Positions 53,419 to 61,295 of a DNA stretch of 64,000 bases are shown here, piece by piece. The notes beneath the pieces are model-generated. The model had not been told where the DNA came from. It was given only the letters and a program-made list of their open reading frames with translations, and ran no database searches. Positions within the stretch are counted from its first letter, which is position 1, and each line of letters starts with the position of its first letter. The position numbers were made by a program, and so were the translations under genes. Origin of the DNA: Halostreptopolyspora alba (GTDB lineage: Bacteria; Actinomycetota; Actinomycetes; Streptosporangiales; Streptosporangiaceae); the NCBI GenBank assembly GCA_003725585.1, contig RJMB01000020.1:1-64000 (forward strand), read 5' to 3'.

Positions 53419-55203
53419 TCAGTCGCCCAGCCGCTCCGCCGCGGAGAGCCAGTCCCGCTCCAGGGTGTCCTTCTCCGTCTGTAGCGACTTGAGCTCGCCG
53501 TCGAGCTCGGCCAGGCGTGTGTAGTCGCCGGCCGCGGCCGCCATCAGCTCGTGGAGTTCACGCTCGCGCGACTCGACCCGGTCGAGTTGCCGCTCGAGCC
53601 GCTGCATCTCCTTGCGCAGCTTCCGCTGCTCCGCAGCCGAAAGGCCGGACGGGGCCGCCGAACGGGTGGCGCCCTCACTCGACCCCCCACCGTCGGAGAC
53701 CGGAACGTCCCCGGTGTCGTCGGCGCTCGCGCGCCGGGAGAGGTACTCGTCGACACCCCCGGGCAGCAACGACAGCGAGCCGTCGCCCATGAGCGCCATC
53801 ACGTGGTCGGTCACCCGCTCCAGGAAGTACCGGTCGTGGGTGACCAGCACCAGGGAGCCGGGCCACCCGTCCAGCAGGTCCTCCAGCTCGGTCAGGGTCT
53901 CGATGTCCAGGTCGTTGGTGGGCTCGTCCAGCAGCATCACGTTCGGCTCGGTCATGAGGAGCCGCAGGAGCTGGAGCCGGCGCCGCTCCCCGCCGGAGAG
54001 CTCACCGATCGGGGTCCACTGCCGCTCGCCGCGGAACCCGAACCGCTCCAGCATCTGGCTGGCGGAGTACTCCTTCTTGCCAATGGTGACGTGGTTGCGG
54101 ACCTCCTCGACCGCCTCCAGCGGGCGCCGCCGCGGATCCAGCTCGTCCAGCCCCTGCGAGAGATGGACCAGGTTCACGGTCTTGCCGTGCCGCACCGAGC
54201 CGGCGTCGGGTTCACGCTCCTTGGCGAGGGCGCGCAGCAGGGTCGACTTCCCGGATCCGTTCACGCCGACCAGGCCAACCCGATCGCCCGGCCCCAGCTG
54301 CCAGGTGAGATTCTCGAGCAGCGTCTGCTCGCCCGCCTTCAGCCACACGTCCTCGAGATCCACCACCGTCTTGCCCAGGCGGGAGCTCGCGAAGCGCACC
54401 AGCTCGACGGTGTCGCGTGGCGGTGGCTCGTTGGCGATGAGGGCGTTGGCCGCCTCGACCCGGAACTTGGGCTTGGAGGTACGCGCGGGCGCACCGCGAC
54501 GCAGCCAGGCGAGCTCCTTGCGCATCAGGTTCTGTCGCCGCTCCTCGGACGCCGCCGCGAGCCGCTCCCGCTCGGCCTTGGCCAGCACGTAGGCGGCGTA
54601 GCCGCCCTCGTAGCGCTCGACGCGGCCGTCGACGACCTCCCAGGTGCGGTTGGTGGTGGCGTCCAGGAACCACCGGTCGTGGGTCACCACCACCAGCGCC
54701 TCCTTGCGGCGGTTCAGGTGCCCCGCCAGCCAGGTGATGCCCTCGATGTCCAGGTGGTTGGTCGGCTCGTCCAACACGATCAGGTCGTGGGGCTCCACGA
54801 GCAGCCGCGCCAGCGCCGCGCGGCGCCGCTCTCCCCCGGACAGGCTCGCCATCGACGTGGTGAGGTCCCAGCCGCTGAGGAGACCACGCAGCACATCGCG
54901 CACCCGGGCGTCGCCGGCCCACTCGTGCTCGGCGCGGCCACCGAGAACGTAGTCGGCGACGCTGCCCTCGGGGTAGCTGTCATCCTGCCTGAGGAAGCCC
55001 ACCCGCAGGCCCCGTGTGTGGATCACCCGGCCGGAGTCGGGTTCGGTGAACGCGGAGAGCACCGATACGAGCGTGGACTTTCCGCCGCCGTTGCGGCCGA
55101 CCACGCCGATACGGTCACCCTCGTCCACACCCAGCGAGACGTCACGCAGCAGCACGAGGGGACCGTAGGCCAGGGATACACCCGCGATATTGACCAGATT
55201 CAT
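53419..55203 (-). CDS. ABC-F family ATPase (Uup-like)
   Basis: 594 aa from the ATG at 55203 (MNLVNIAGVSLAYG), GGAGAG about 5 nt upstream. Two ABC domains without membrane segments: Walker A GRNGGGKST and GVNGSGKST, signatures SLSGGERRRAALARL and ELSGGERRRLQLLRL, both with DEPTNHLDIE/DEPTNDLDIE; a basic linker (RRGAPARTSKPKFR) and a C-terminal coiled coil (residues 540-594). ABC-F proteins act at the ribosomal E site; some protect against ribosome-targeting drugs. It is divergent from erm, though the position near ispE is conserved in actinomycetes, so a housekeeping role is equally possible. Confidence 0.9.
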   Translation of the reverse strand: MNLVNIAGVSLAYGPLVLLRDVSLGVDEGDRIGVVGRNGGGKSTLVSVLSAFTEPDSGRVIHTRGLRVGFLRQDDSYPEGSVADYVLGGRAEHEWAGDARVRDVLRGLLSGWDLTTSMASLSGGERRRAALARLLVEPHDLIVLDEPTNHLDIEGITWLAGHLNRRKEALVVVTHDRWFLDATTNRTWEVVDGRVERYEGGYAAYVLAKAERERLAAASEERRQNLMRKELAWLRRGAPARTSKPKFRVEAANALIANEPPPRDTVELVRFASSRLGKTVVDLEDVWLKAGEQTLLENLTWQLGPGDRVGLVGVNGSGKSTLLRALAKEREPDAGSVRHGKTVNLVHLSQGLDELDPRRRPLEAVEEVRNHVTIGKKEYSASQMLERFGFRGERQWTPIGELSGGERRRLQLLRLLMTEPNVMLLDEPTNDLDIETLTELEDLLDGWPGSLVLVTHDRYFLERVTDHVMALMGDGSLSLLPGGVDEYLSRRASADDTGDVPVSDGGGSSEGATRSAAPSGLSAAEQRKLRKEMQRLERQLDRVESRERELHELMAAAAGDYTRLAELDGELKSLQTEKDTLERDWLSAAERLGD

Positions 55204-55313
55204 CGTGCTCTCCATTGTGGTGGCTTCGCGGGGGTGACGGATCCACCGTGGACGCGCCCCGGGTACGGCCTTCGCGGGACCGGGCGACCCGGTAAGAGAA
55301 ATGAGGTGCTCAC
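55200..55313 (-). CDS. Candidate leader ORF overlapping the ABC-F start
   Basis: 37 codons from GTG 55313, beginning MSTSFLLPGRPVPRRPYPGR; its stop overlaps the ABC-F start codon (ATGA). It contains one TTA Leu codon (codon 7), rare at this GC, and an Arg/Pro-rich middle. The arrangement suits translational coupling or ribosome-stalling control of the ABC-F gene. No clear ribosome binding site or promoter; CATAAT on the minus strand (55345-55340) is the nearest -10. Coding status is speculative. Confidence 0.3.
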   Translation of the reverse strand: MSTSFLLPGRPVPRRPYPGRVHGGSVTPAKPPQWRAR

Positions 55314-55329
55314 CCCGAAGCACCGCTGC

Positions 55330-55345
55330 TAACGTCATGATTATG
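55330..55345 (+). promoter_or_regulatory. Promoter of the erm leader
   Basis: TAACGT (55330-55335) is followed by 7 nt and ATG 55343, predicting a leaderless leader-peptide mRNA. An 18-nt spacer separates it from GTGCTC (55306-55311), preceded by the AT-richer AAGAGAAATGA. Such an AT patch next to a weak -35 is a feature of WhiB7-dependent promoters; this is only a suggestion. Confidence 0.4.
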
Positions 55346-55411
55346 AGTAGCCACGTGGGCGCCGTGGGGATCCGCACGGCCGCCTTCTACGTCCGGCCCC
55401 GCCGCGCCTAG
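55343..55411 (+). CDS. erm leader peptide
   Basis: 22 codons from ATG 55343 (an in-frame ATG also at 55337), beginning MSSHVGAVGIRTAAF and ending YVRPRRA before TAG. The Arg-Pro-Arg near the end matches the basic-X-basic motif known to stall macrolide-bound ribosomes. The codons for these residues form the 5' arm of a hairpin (55398-55420) whose loop contains the stop codon. Upstream of a second hairpin, an intrinsic terminator and erm, this is the classical layout of an antibiotic-sensing leader. Confidence 0.65.
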   Translation: MSSHVGAVGIRTAAFYVRPRRA

Positions 55412-55524
55412 CGCGGCGGGCTGCCACCGCTGAGGGGATCCGCGTAAAGGGCGAGTACGCCCGCGGCGGATCCTCCGCCTTTCAGCTCCGCCGCACGCCG
55501 GAGTCATCGCCGGTGCGGCTTTTT
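55398..55524 (+). promoter_or_regulatory. erm transcription attenuator
   Basis: Three successive hairpins: H1 55398-55407/55411-55420 (10 bp, loop CTA with the leader stop); H2 55436-55443/55466-55473 (GGATCCGC/GCGGATCC, enclosing GGGCG-AGTA-CGCCC); H3, a terminator, GCCGCA + CCGG (55490-55501) with CCGG + TGCGGC (55510-55519) followed by TTTTTCTT. An alternative 8-bp pairing, GCGGCGGA (55463-55470) with TCCGCCGC (55487-55494), would break both H2 and the terminator stem. Ribosome stalling in the leader could thus switch on erm. Confidence 0.65.
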
Positions 55525-55565
55525 CTTGCCGCCCGGCTTTCCACCGAGCACTCGCGGAGCTACCC

Positions 55566-56399
55566 ATGTCCTCTCGTCCCAGTGGCGGACCTCGTCCCAG
55601 TGGCGGACCTCACGAGCTGGGCCAGAACCTCCTCGTCGACCGGTCGGTCATCCGCGCGATCGAACGGCTCGTCGCGCCCACGACCGGGCCGATCGTGGAG
55701 ATCGGAGCCGGAGACGGCGCCCTCACCCTGCCGCTGAGCCGGTCGGAGCGACCGGTCACCGCCGTGGAGATCGATCCCGGCGTCGCGCGCCGCCTAGCCC
55801 GGCGCGCACCGGACAACGTCACCGTGGCCATACGGGACGTCCTGCGGTTCCGGTTCCCAAAGCACCCCCACGTCATCGTCGGCAACCTGCCGTTCCACCT
55901 CACCACCGCGATCCTGCGCCGGATCCTCGCCGCGCCGCACTGGCACACCGCGGTGCTGGTGGCGCAGTGGGAGGTGGCGCGGCGGCGCGCGGGCGTGGGC
56001 GGTGCGAGCATGCTGACCGCGCGCAGCTGGCCGTGGTTCGAGTTCACGCTGCACGAGCGCGTCCCGGCGCGCTCCTTTCGGCCCTCCCCCTCGGTCGATG
56101 GTGGGCTGTTCACCATGACCCGGCGGGCCACACCCCTCGTCGCGGACCGGCACGGTTACCAGCGCTTCGTGGAGCGCGTGTTCACCGGGCCGGGGCGCGG
56201 ACTGCGCGAGATCGTGGCCCGGACGGGTCAGGTCGACCGGCGGGCGCTGGACGGCTGGCTGCGGCGCACCCAGGTAGGGGCCCAGGCGTTGCCCAAGGAC
56301 CTCACCGCGCACCAGTGGGCCTCACTGTGGAACGAGGTCGCCGGGCACGGTGCACCGGGCCGCCCGGGCACCGGCCGCGGAGGCCGTGCGCGCCGCTGA
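55566..56399 (+). CDS. erm: Erm-type 23S rRNA adenine N6-methyltransferase
   Basis: 277 aa, ATG with GGAG 6 nt upstream. Methylates A2058 of 23S rRNA, giving macrolide-lincosamide-streptogramin B resistance in known family members. HELGQNLLVDRSV (about residue 15), SAM motif VEIGAGDGALTLPLSRS, AVEIDPGVA, and the catalytic NLPFH motif. The N-terminus has a tandem RPSGGP duplication encoded by an exact 18-bp DNA repeat (55575-55610). Clearly distinct from the RsmA in this window. Transcription is controlled by the leader attenuator; divergent from an ABC-F gene. Confidence 0.9.
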   Translation: MSSRPSGGPRPSGGPHELGQNLLVDRSVIRAIERLVAPTTGPIVEIGAGDGALTLPLSRSERPVTAVEIDPGVARRLARRAPDNVTVAIRDVLRFRFPKHPHVIVGNLPFHLTTAILRRILAAPHWHTAVLVAQWEVARRRAGVGGASMLTARSWPWFEFTLHERVPARSFRPSPSVDGGLFTMTRRATPLVADRHGYQRFVERVFTGPGRGLREIVARTGQVDRRALDGWLRRTQVGAQALPKDLTAHQWASLWNEVAGHGAPGRPGTGRGGRARR

Positions 56400-56455
56400 G
56401 ATCCCGCCGCGGGATGGCCGCGCGCGGCGCCCCCGTTGGCCGCGCGCGGCTTCAC

Positions 56456-57412
56456 TCAGACCAGGAAGAAGTCCCGCGCGGCCTTGGCGATGCCCTCCGT
56501 GTCGAGGCCGTGGGCGCGGTCGTGGTCGGCTGCGGTGCCGTAGCCGCGCACCTCGTCGGCGCGGGAGACGCCGAGGGAGCGCTGGCGGTGCCTGCGGTCG
56601 GCGAGCGCTGTGGCGACCTCGTGGGCCGACGTCCCCTCCAGGTAGGGCTCGACCACCAGGACGTCGGCCTGGCCCGCCGCCGCGACGAGGCGGTTCAGTC
56701 CCGCGCGGTCGAAGGGGCGGACCGTGGCCGTGTAGGCGACCGTGACGTCGAGGCCGTCGGTGGCGGCCAGGACACGGTCCAGCATCGGGCCCACGGCCAC
56801 GACGACACCTCCGCGGCGGGCCGAACCGGAACGAACGGTGACTAGGCCGTCGTCCACGGGGCGCGCCGCCGCGTTTCCCCGTTCCGAGAGTCGGAGATAG
56901 ACGCGGTCGTCCCCCTCCAGTGAGTCCCGGAGGAGTCGGGCGGCCTCGTCGGCGTGGCCGGGAACGTGGACCCTCCATCCCGGGAGGGTGTCGAGGAGCG
57001 CGACGTCACCGGGCGCCATGTGTGTGCGGCCGCCGGCGGCGTAGTCGTAGGAGGAGCCGACGCCCACCAGGACCGCGCCCGCGTCCTGGTGGGAGAGGTC
57101 CAGTTTGAGCTGCTCGAACGGGCGTTCCACGAGGAACGGGGCGATGGTGTGCACGATGGGGCGCATTCCGGTGAGCGCCATTCCGCCGGCGACGCCCACC
57201 ATGAGCTGCTCGCGGATACCGACGTTGACCACACGCTCGGGGTACCTGGCGGCGGCGGTCTCGAAGCGATCCTCGGAGATGTCGGCGAGCACCACGGTGA
57301 CCCGTGGGTCGGTCTCCAGCGAGGCCAGCGCCGTACTGACGAACGCCTCGCGCATCCGGGTGGGTGTGACGTTGTCGACAGTGCTCAGGCTCGGCGGGCC
57401 GTTCCTCGGCAT
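56456..57412 (-). CDS. Transketolase C-terminal subunit
   Basis: 318 aa; pyrimidine-binding and C-terminal domains of a split transketolase. Features: RVVNVGIREQLMVGVAGGMAL (the catalytic Glu binding thiamine diphosphate), HTIAPFLVERPFEQLKLDLS, and C-terminal VLVVEPYLEGTSAHEVATAL. Its stop is 56 nt from convergent erm. 18 nt downstream of the N-terminal subunit, so co-translated. Two-subunit transketolases occur in pathways for aminosugars or C7 cyclitols as well as in the pentose phosphate route; no such cluster is seen here. Confidence 0.85.
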   Translation of the reverse strand: MPRNGPPSLSTVDNVTPTRMREAFVSTALASLETDPRVTVVLADISEDRFETAAARYPERVVNVGIREQLMVGVAGGMALTGMRPIVHTIAPFLVERPFEQLKLDLSHQDAGAVLVGVGSSYDYAAGGRTHMAPGDVALLDTLPGWRVHVPGHADEAARLLRDSLEGDDRVYLRLSERGNAAARPVDDGLVTVRSGSARRGGVVVAVGPMLDRVLAATDGLDVTVAYTATVRPFDRAGLNRLVAAAGQADVLVVEPYLEGTSAHEVATALADRRHRQRSLGVSRADEVRGYGTAADHDRAHGLDTEGIAKAARDFFLV

Positions 57413-57430
57413 TGCTGCTCTCCTCGCTGC

Positions 57431-58117
57431 TCAGCTTCGCACCCGGGCGGTCACGGCCAGCGGGCGTCCCGGATGCGCGGTGGTGAGGGCCTCGTACAGT
57501 GCGGCGTGGTCGCGTCCCTCCACGGCGCGGGCGTCCCATCCCTCAACGGCGAAGCGCTCGCCGATGCCTCCCGGCCAGCCCAGTGAGTCGGACTGGTTGT
57601 CGATGACGACCACGGTGAGGTTGTCGATCCCGAGGCGGCCGGCGACGGCGATGGCCTCGTGGTTGCTTCCCTCATCGAGCTCGGCGTCACCGACGAGGGC
57701 CACCACGCGCGGCCGGGTGCGGCCCTGGGCGCGCAGCGCGAGAGCCGTTCCCAGGGCGAGTCCGAGCCCGTGGCCCAGCGAGCCACTGCCGATCTCGACT
57801 CCGGGGACCAGTACGCGGTCCGGGTGGTGGCCGAGCGGGGAGTCGAAGGCACCCCAGGCGCGCAGCTCCCTGACCCCGAGGAACCCCTTCGCGGCCAGGA
57901 CGGCGTAGTAGGCGGCCGGCCCGTGCCCCTTGGAGAGCAGGAAACGGTCGCGGTCGGGGTCGTCGAGGGTCTCGGGTGTGACGTTGAGCACGCGGTCGTA
58001 GAGCACCCACAGCACGTCGAGCGTGGACTCGGCCGCGGCCTGGTGTTTCTCGTCACCGGTCATGAACCCGACAAGGGCGGGAAGGTCGGCGTAGCGACCG
58101 AATGTCGTCGCTGTCAT
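57431..58117 (-). CDS. Transketolase N-terminal subunit
   Basis: 228 aa from the ATG at 58117 (MTATTFGRYADLPALV). Binds the diphosphate end of thiamine diphosphate: LLSKGHGPAAYYAVLAAKG, GSGSLGHGLGLALG and the metal motif GDAELDEGSNHEA...VVIDNQ. Somewhat short for TktN (usually about 270 aa). The promoter has a SoxR-like box, 19-bp spacer and a predicted start on the ATG itself, so this pair may be redox-controlled. First of a two-gene operon. Confidence 0.85.
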   Translation of the reverse strand: MTATTFGRYADLPALVGFMTGDEKHQAAAESTLDVLWVLYDRVLNVTPETLDDPDRDRFLLSKGHGPAAYYAVLAAKGFLGVRELRAWGAFDSPLGHHPDRVLVPGVEIGSGSLGHGLGLALGTALALRAQGRTRPRVVALVGDAELDEGSNHEAIAVAGRLGIDNLTVVVIDNQSDSLGWPGGIGERFAVEGWDARAVEGRDHAALYEALTTAHPGRPLAVTARVRS

Positions 58118-58154
58118 ACCCCCAGCATGGAACCTCAAGTTAAGTTGAGGTCAA
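58117..58154 (-). promoter_or_regulatory. MerR/SoxR-type promoter of the transketolase operon
   Basis: On the minus strand: -35 TTGACC (58154-58149), 19-nt spacer, -10 CATGCT (58129-58124), then 6 nt to ATG 58117. The spacer carries ACCTCAA-GTTAAG-TTGAGGT (58132-58151). Its core CCTCAAGTTAAGTTGAGG differs by one base from the classical SoxR box. The over-long spacer with a central dyad is the hallmark of MerR-family control. The transcript would be leaderless. Confidence 0.65.
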
Positions 58155-58194
58155 TACCTCGGGCCGGAACACTCCGGGTGGCACGCGGCGGGCG

Positions 58195-59121
58195 TCACGA
58201 CCCGCGCACGACGGTGGCGCCGGGGACGTCGCCGTGGGCGGTCACGGCCCGCTCGCAGTGCCGGGACTCCCGCAGCGCGGCGGCGACGCGCGCGGCGCCC
58301 GCCCCATCCCGGGCGAGGAAGGCACACGTCGGGCCGGATCCGGACACGACCGCCGCGAGCGCGCCCGCCTCCCGGCCGGCCTCCAGGGTGGCGCGCAGGT
58401 CCGGGCGCAGCGACAGCGCCGCGGGCTCCAGGTCATTGGAGAGTGTCTCGCCCAGCGCGTGGGCCTCCGCCGAGGCGAGTGCCGACATGAGCGCGGTGTC
58501 CCCACTGGGCTCGGGGGCGTGGGGACGCAACCGGTCGTACTCGGCGAAGACGTCGGCCGTGGACAGGCCCACGCTGGAGAGCGCGAAGACCCAGTGGTAG
58601 CGGCCGGGGCTCGACACCGGGGTGAGAATCTCCCCGCGGCCGGTGCCCACCGCCGTGCCGCCGACGAGTGGGAAGGCGACGTCGCTGCCGAGCTCGGCCG
58701 CGAGAGCCAGGAGATCGTCGTGGTCGATTCCCGTTCCCCACAGCATGTTGCACGCCACCAGTGCGCCCGCGGCGTCAGCGCTGCCGCCCGCCATGCCCCC
58801 CGCGACCGGGATTCGCTTACTGAGCTGGATGTTCACGGGTGTGCCGGCGCCGGTCTCGGCCGCCAGCCGGTGCGCCGCGCGGGCCGCGAGATTGGTCGCG
58901 TCGCGCGGAACCCCGGTGGTGTCCCCACCGGGCTGACCGTCGACGGTCAGCCGCACGAGGCTCCACTCTGCACACGGCCGCGCCGCTGTCACGGTAACCT
59001 CGTCGAACAGCGAGACAGCGTGAAAGACATTGACCAGATCGTGGTATCCATCTTCGCGCGCCGGCCCCACCGCTAGCTGAAGGTTCACCTTCGCGGGTAC
59101 CCGTACGGTTACGGCGGTCAT
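58195..59121 (-). CDS. ispE: 4-diphosphocytidyl-2-C-methyl-D-erythritol kinase
   Basis: 308 aa from the ATG at 59121 (MTAVTVRVPAKVNLQLAVG); GTG 59130 is the alternative. GHMP kinase of the MEP isoprenoid pathway: PAKVNLQLAVG (residues 9-19), GHMP loop IPVAGGMAGGSADAAGALVA and VSGSGPTCAFLA near the C-terminus. Normally follows ksgA directly; here a plus-strand kinase gene separates them. Confidence 0.95.
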   Translation of the reverse strand: MTAVTVRVPAKVNLQLAVGPAREDGYHDLVNVFHAVSLFDEVTVTAARPCAEWSLVRLTVDGQPGGDTTGVPRDATNLAARAAHRLAAETGAGTPVNIQLSKRIPVAGGMAGGSADAAGALVACNMLWGTGIDHDDLLALAAELGSDVAFPLVGGTAVGTGRGEILTPVSSPGRYHWVFALSSVGLSTADVFAEYDRLRPHAPEPSGDTALMSALASAEAHALGETLSNDLEPAALSLRPDLRATLEAGREAGALAAVVSGSGPTCAFLARDGAGAARVAAALRESRHCERAVTAHGDVPGATVVRGS

Positions 59122-59367
59122 AGCGGTCACGAGTCCTAGATCGTAAAGGAAGCCCACCCCCCGTGAGCCCACACAGCCGCGCAGGGACCCTCCTCCGGTT
59201 CCCGGACGCGCCTCGCACGGCCCCGGTACCCGTGGGCGACCCCCCACACGAACACGGCACCGTGGATGTCCGGTTTCGGGCTCCATGCCTTACGCGGGTG
59301 GGTATCTGGGCACAATCCCCGCTACCTTGGAGCCGGACGCACTTTGGACACCGTCGGGGAGGGCCGC

Positions 59368-61266
59368 TTGCCGTCGGATGGGCTCCCAAAGAACCTGGAA
59401 CCGTTGGCAGCCGGGGATCCGGCCACCATCGGTCCGTATGTGCTGTCCGGGCGCCTGGGCAGTGGGGGTATGGGAACGGTCTACCTGGGCCGCACCCCTG
59501 AGAAAGGGTCCCAGGTCGCGATCAAGGTGATTCGGCCGGAACTCGCGTTCGACGAGGCCACCCGCGCGCGGTTCCGCGACGAGATGGAGAACGCCCGCCG
59601 CGTCGCCTCCTTCTGCACCGCGAAAGTGCTCGACCACGGGACCTTCGAGAACCGGCCGTACATGGTCACCGAGTACATCTCGGGCACCCCGTTGGCCGAG
59701 CAGATCGCCGAGCACGGAGCCCTCGACTCCAGCACGCTGCACGGCTTCGCGCTGGGCGTGGCGGCGGCGCTGGCGGCCATTCACAGCGGCGGCCTGGTCC
59801 ATCGGGACCTCAAGCCGGCCAACGTGCTGCTGTCGATCTCGGGACCGCGTGTCATCGACTTCGGCATCGCCCGGGCGATGAACACCATGACCAACCACAC
59901 CAAGACCGGCATCGTCATGGGCAGCCCGGGTTGGATGGCCCCGGAGCAGCTGCTGGAGGAGAAGGTCACAACCTCCGCCGACATCTTCGCCTGGGGGTGC
60001 CTCGTGGCCTTCGCCGGCAACGGTGCCCACCCCTTCGGCAACGGCGACGCCATGACACTGGGCAAGCGGGTGCTGTTCGCCGAACCGCAGATCGGCGACC
60101 TCGACAGCCCCCTGGACCGGCTGGTCCCCCAGGCGCTGGCCAAGGAACCCGACCGCCGCCCCAAGGCACAGGACCTGCTGCTGGAACTCGCCGGCGGCGA
60201 GGACGACTCCGGAAACGACAACGACATGGTCAGCCACGCGTTGCACCAGTCGTGGCGGCCCAACCTCCCGCCGGTACCTCCAGGAGCCGCACCGCCCGGA
60301 CCCAACGGCCCACCGGCCCCTCCAGGGCCACCGCACCCACCGCAGGGACCACCTCCCCAACCGGGCGGCGGGATGCAGCCACCCGGCCCGCCACAGGGCG
60401 GTCCCGGCATCGCGCCCGGGACCGGGCAACCACCGCAACAGGCCCCGATCCCCGCCGGGCAGCAGGCGTACCAGAACCAACAGGTACAGCCACCCCCGAC
60501 GGCCGGCCCCGGCCAGCAACCTCCGGTGCACCAGAGCGGCCAGTTCCCGGTGGTATCACCGAACCAGACCGGGCCGATCCCCCAGGTGGCACCGCAAGCC
60601 CAGGACAGCTCCGCCACCGGGGCGTCCCGCCCCCAGGCACAGCCCTACGTTCCCCCGGCGTCTCCCCCACCGCACAGCCCCATGCAGCCCGCGCGCAGGC
60701 GGACGAAGTGGATCGTGCTGGCGGCGATCGCCGCCACCGTTCTGGTCGGGCTGTTCGCCGTGCTCACGATCCTGCTGTTCAACAACCAAGGCGAGCCCGA
60801 AGGCGCCGGGAGCGCACAGCAGGAGGAGGACGAGGGCGCGGGCCCCGACCCCCAGGACGAGGCCGACGGAGCCTCCCCCGACGGCGTCACCGACGGCCGT
60901 ATGGCGTTCCAGGTCGACCAGTACACCTGCGGCGCCGACCTCCCGGGCCGGCCCACTGTCAGCGGCGGGATGTACTGCACGTTCGACGTGCGCGTGGAGA
61001 ACACCTCGGACAGCGCCATCGAGCTGGACCACGAGTGGCAGCGCCTGCAGACCTCCGACGGGGCCGTCGACCCGCCCCGGCCGCCCACGCGTGACGAGCG
61101 GAACCAGGAGTCCCTGTGGCAGGAGATCCCCTCCGGGGAGGAGGCTCGGGGCTCCATGGTGTTCCTGGTCCCCGACGGCACCGAGCCCGAGGAACTCGCG
61201 CTGCGCAGTCACGACAGCGACGACAGCGCCCGGATCGACCTCGGCGACGTCCCCCGACGCAACTGA
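59368..61266 (+). CDS. Receptor-type Ser/Thr protein kinase with DUF4352-like domain
   Basis: 632 aa from a TTG at 59368 (MPSDGLPKNLEPLAAGD), GGGGAGGG about 4-5 nt upstream. PknB-type kinase: GRLGSGGMGTVYLG, AIKVIRPEL, HRDLKPANVLL, DFGIAR and APEQLLE. Residues 300-440 form a Pro/Gln/Gly-rich cytosolic linker, then one TM helix (WIVLAAIAATVLVGLFAVLTILLF split about residue 455), an acidic stalk and an extracellular DUF4352-like beta domain with two cysteines (YTCGADL, MYCTFDVRVEN). Antisense insertion between ispE and ksgA. Ligand unknown. Confidence 0.88.
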   Translation: MPSDGLPKNLEPLAAGDPATIGPYVLSGRLGSGGMGTVYLGRTPEKGSQVAIKVIRPELAFDEATRARFRDEMENARRVASFCTAKVLDHGTFENRPYMVTEYISGTPLAEQIAEHGALDSSTLHGFALGVAAALAAIHSGGLVHRDLKPANVLLSISGPRVIDFGIARAMNTMTNHTKTGIVMGSPGWMAPEQLLEEKVTTSADIFAWGCLVAFAGNGAHPFGNGDAMTLGKRVLFAEPQIGDLDSPLDRLVPQALAKEPDRRPKAQDLLLELAGGEDDSGNDNDMVSHALHQSWRPNLPPVPPGAAPPGPNGPPAPPGPPHPPQGPPPQPGGGMQPPGPPQGGPGIAPGTGQPPQQAPIPAGQQAYQNQQVQPPPTAGPGQQPPVHQSGQFPVVSPNQTGPIPQVAPQAQDSSATGASRPQAQPYVPPASPPPHSPMQPARRRTKWIVLAAIAATVLVGLFAVLTILLFNNQGEPEGAGSAQQEEDEGAGPDPQDEADGASPDGVTDGRMAFQVDQYTCGADLPGRPTVSGGMYCTFDVRVENTSDSAIELDHEWQRLQTSDGAVDPPRPPTRDERNQESLWQEIPSGEEARGSMVFLVPDGTEPEELALRSHDSDDSARIDLGDVPRRN

Positions 61267-61295
61267 GAGGGTGGGTTTCCCGGGCTCGCTACCGC

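Noticed and set aside
55566..56399. Second KsgA/RsmA paralogue
   Set aside because: HELGQN and NLPFH patterns, length and the leader attenuator fit Erm; a genuine RsmA is encoded at 61296-62195.
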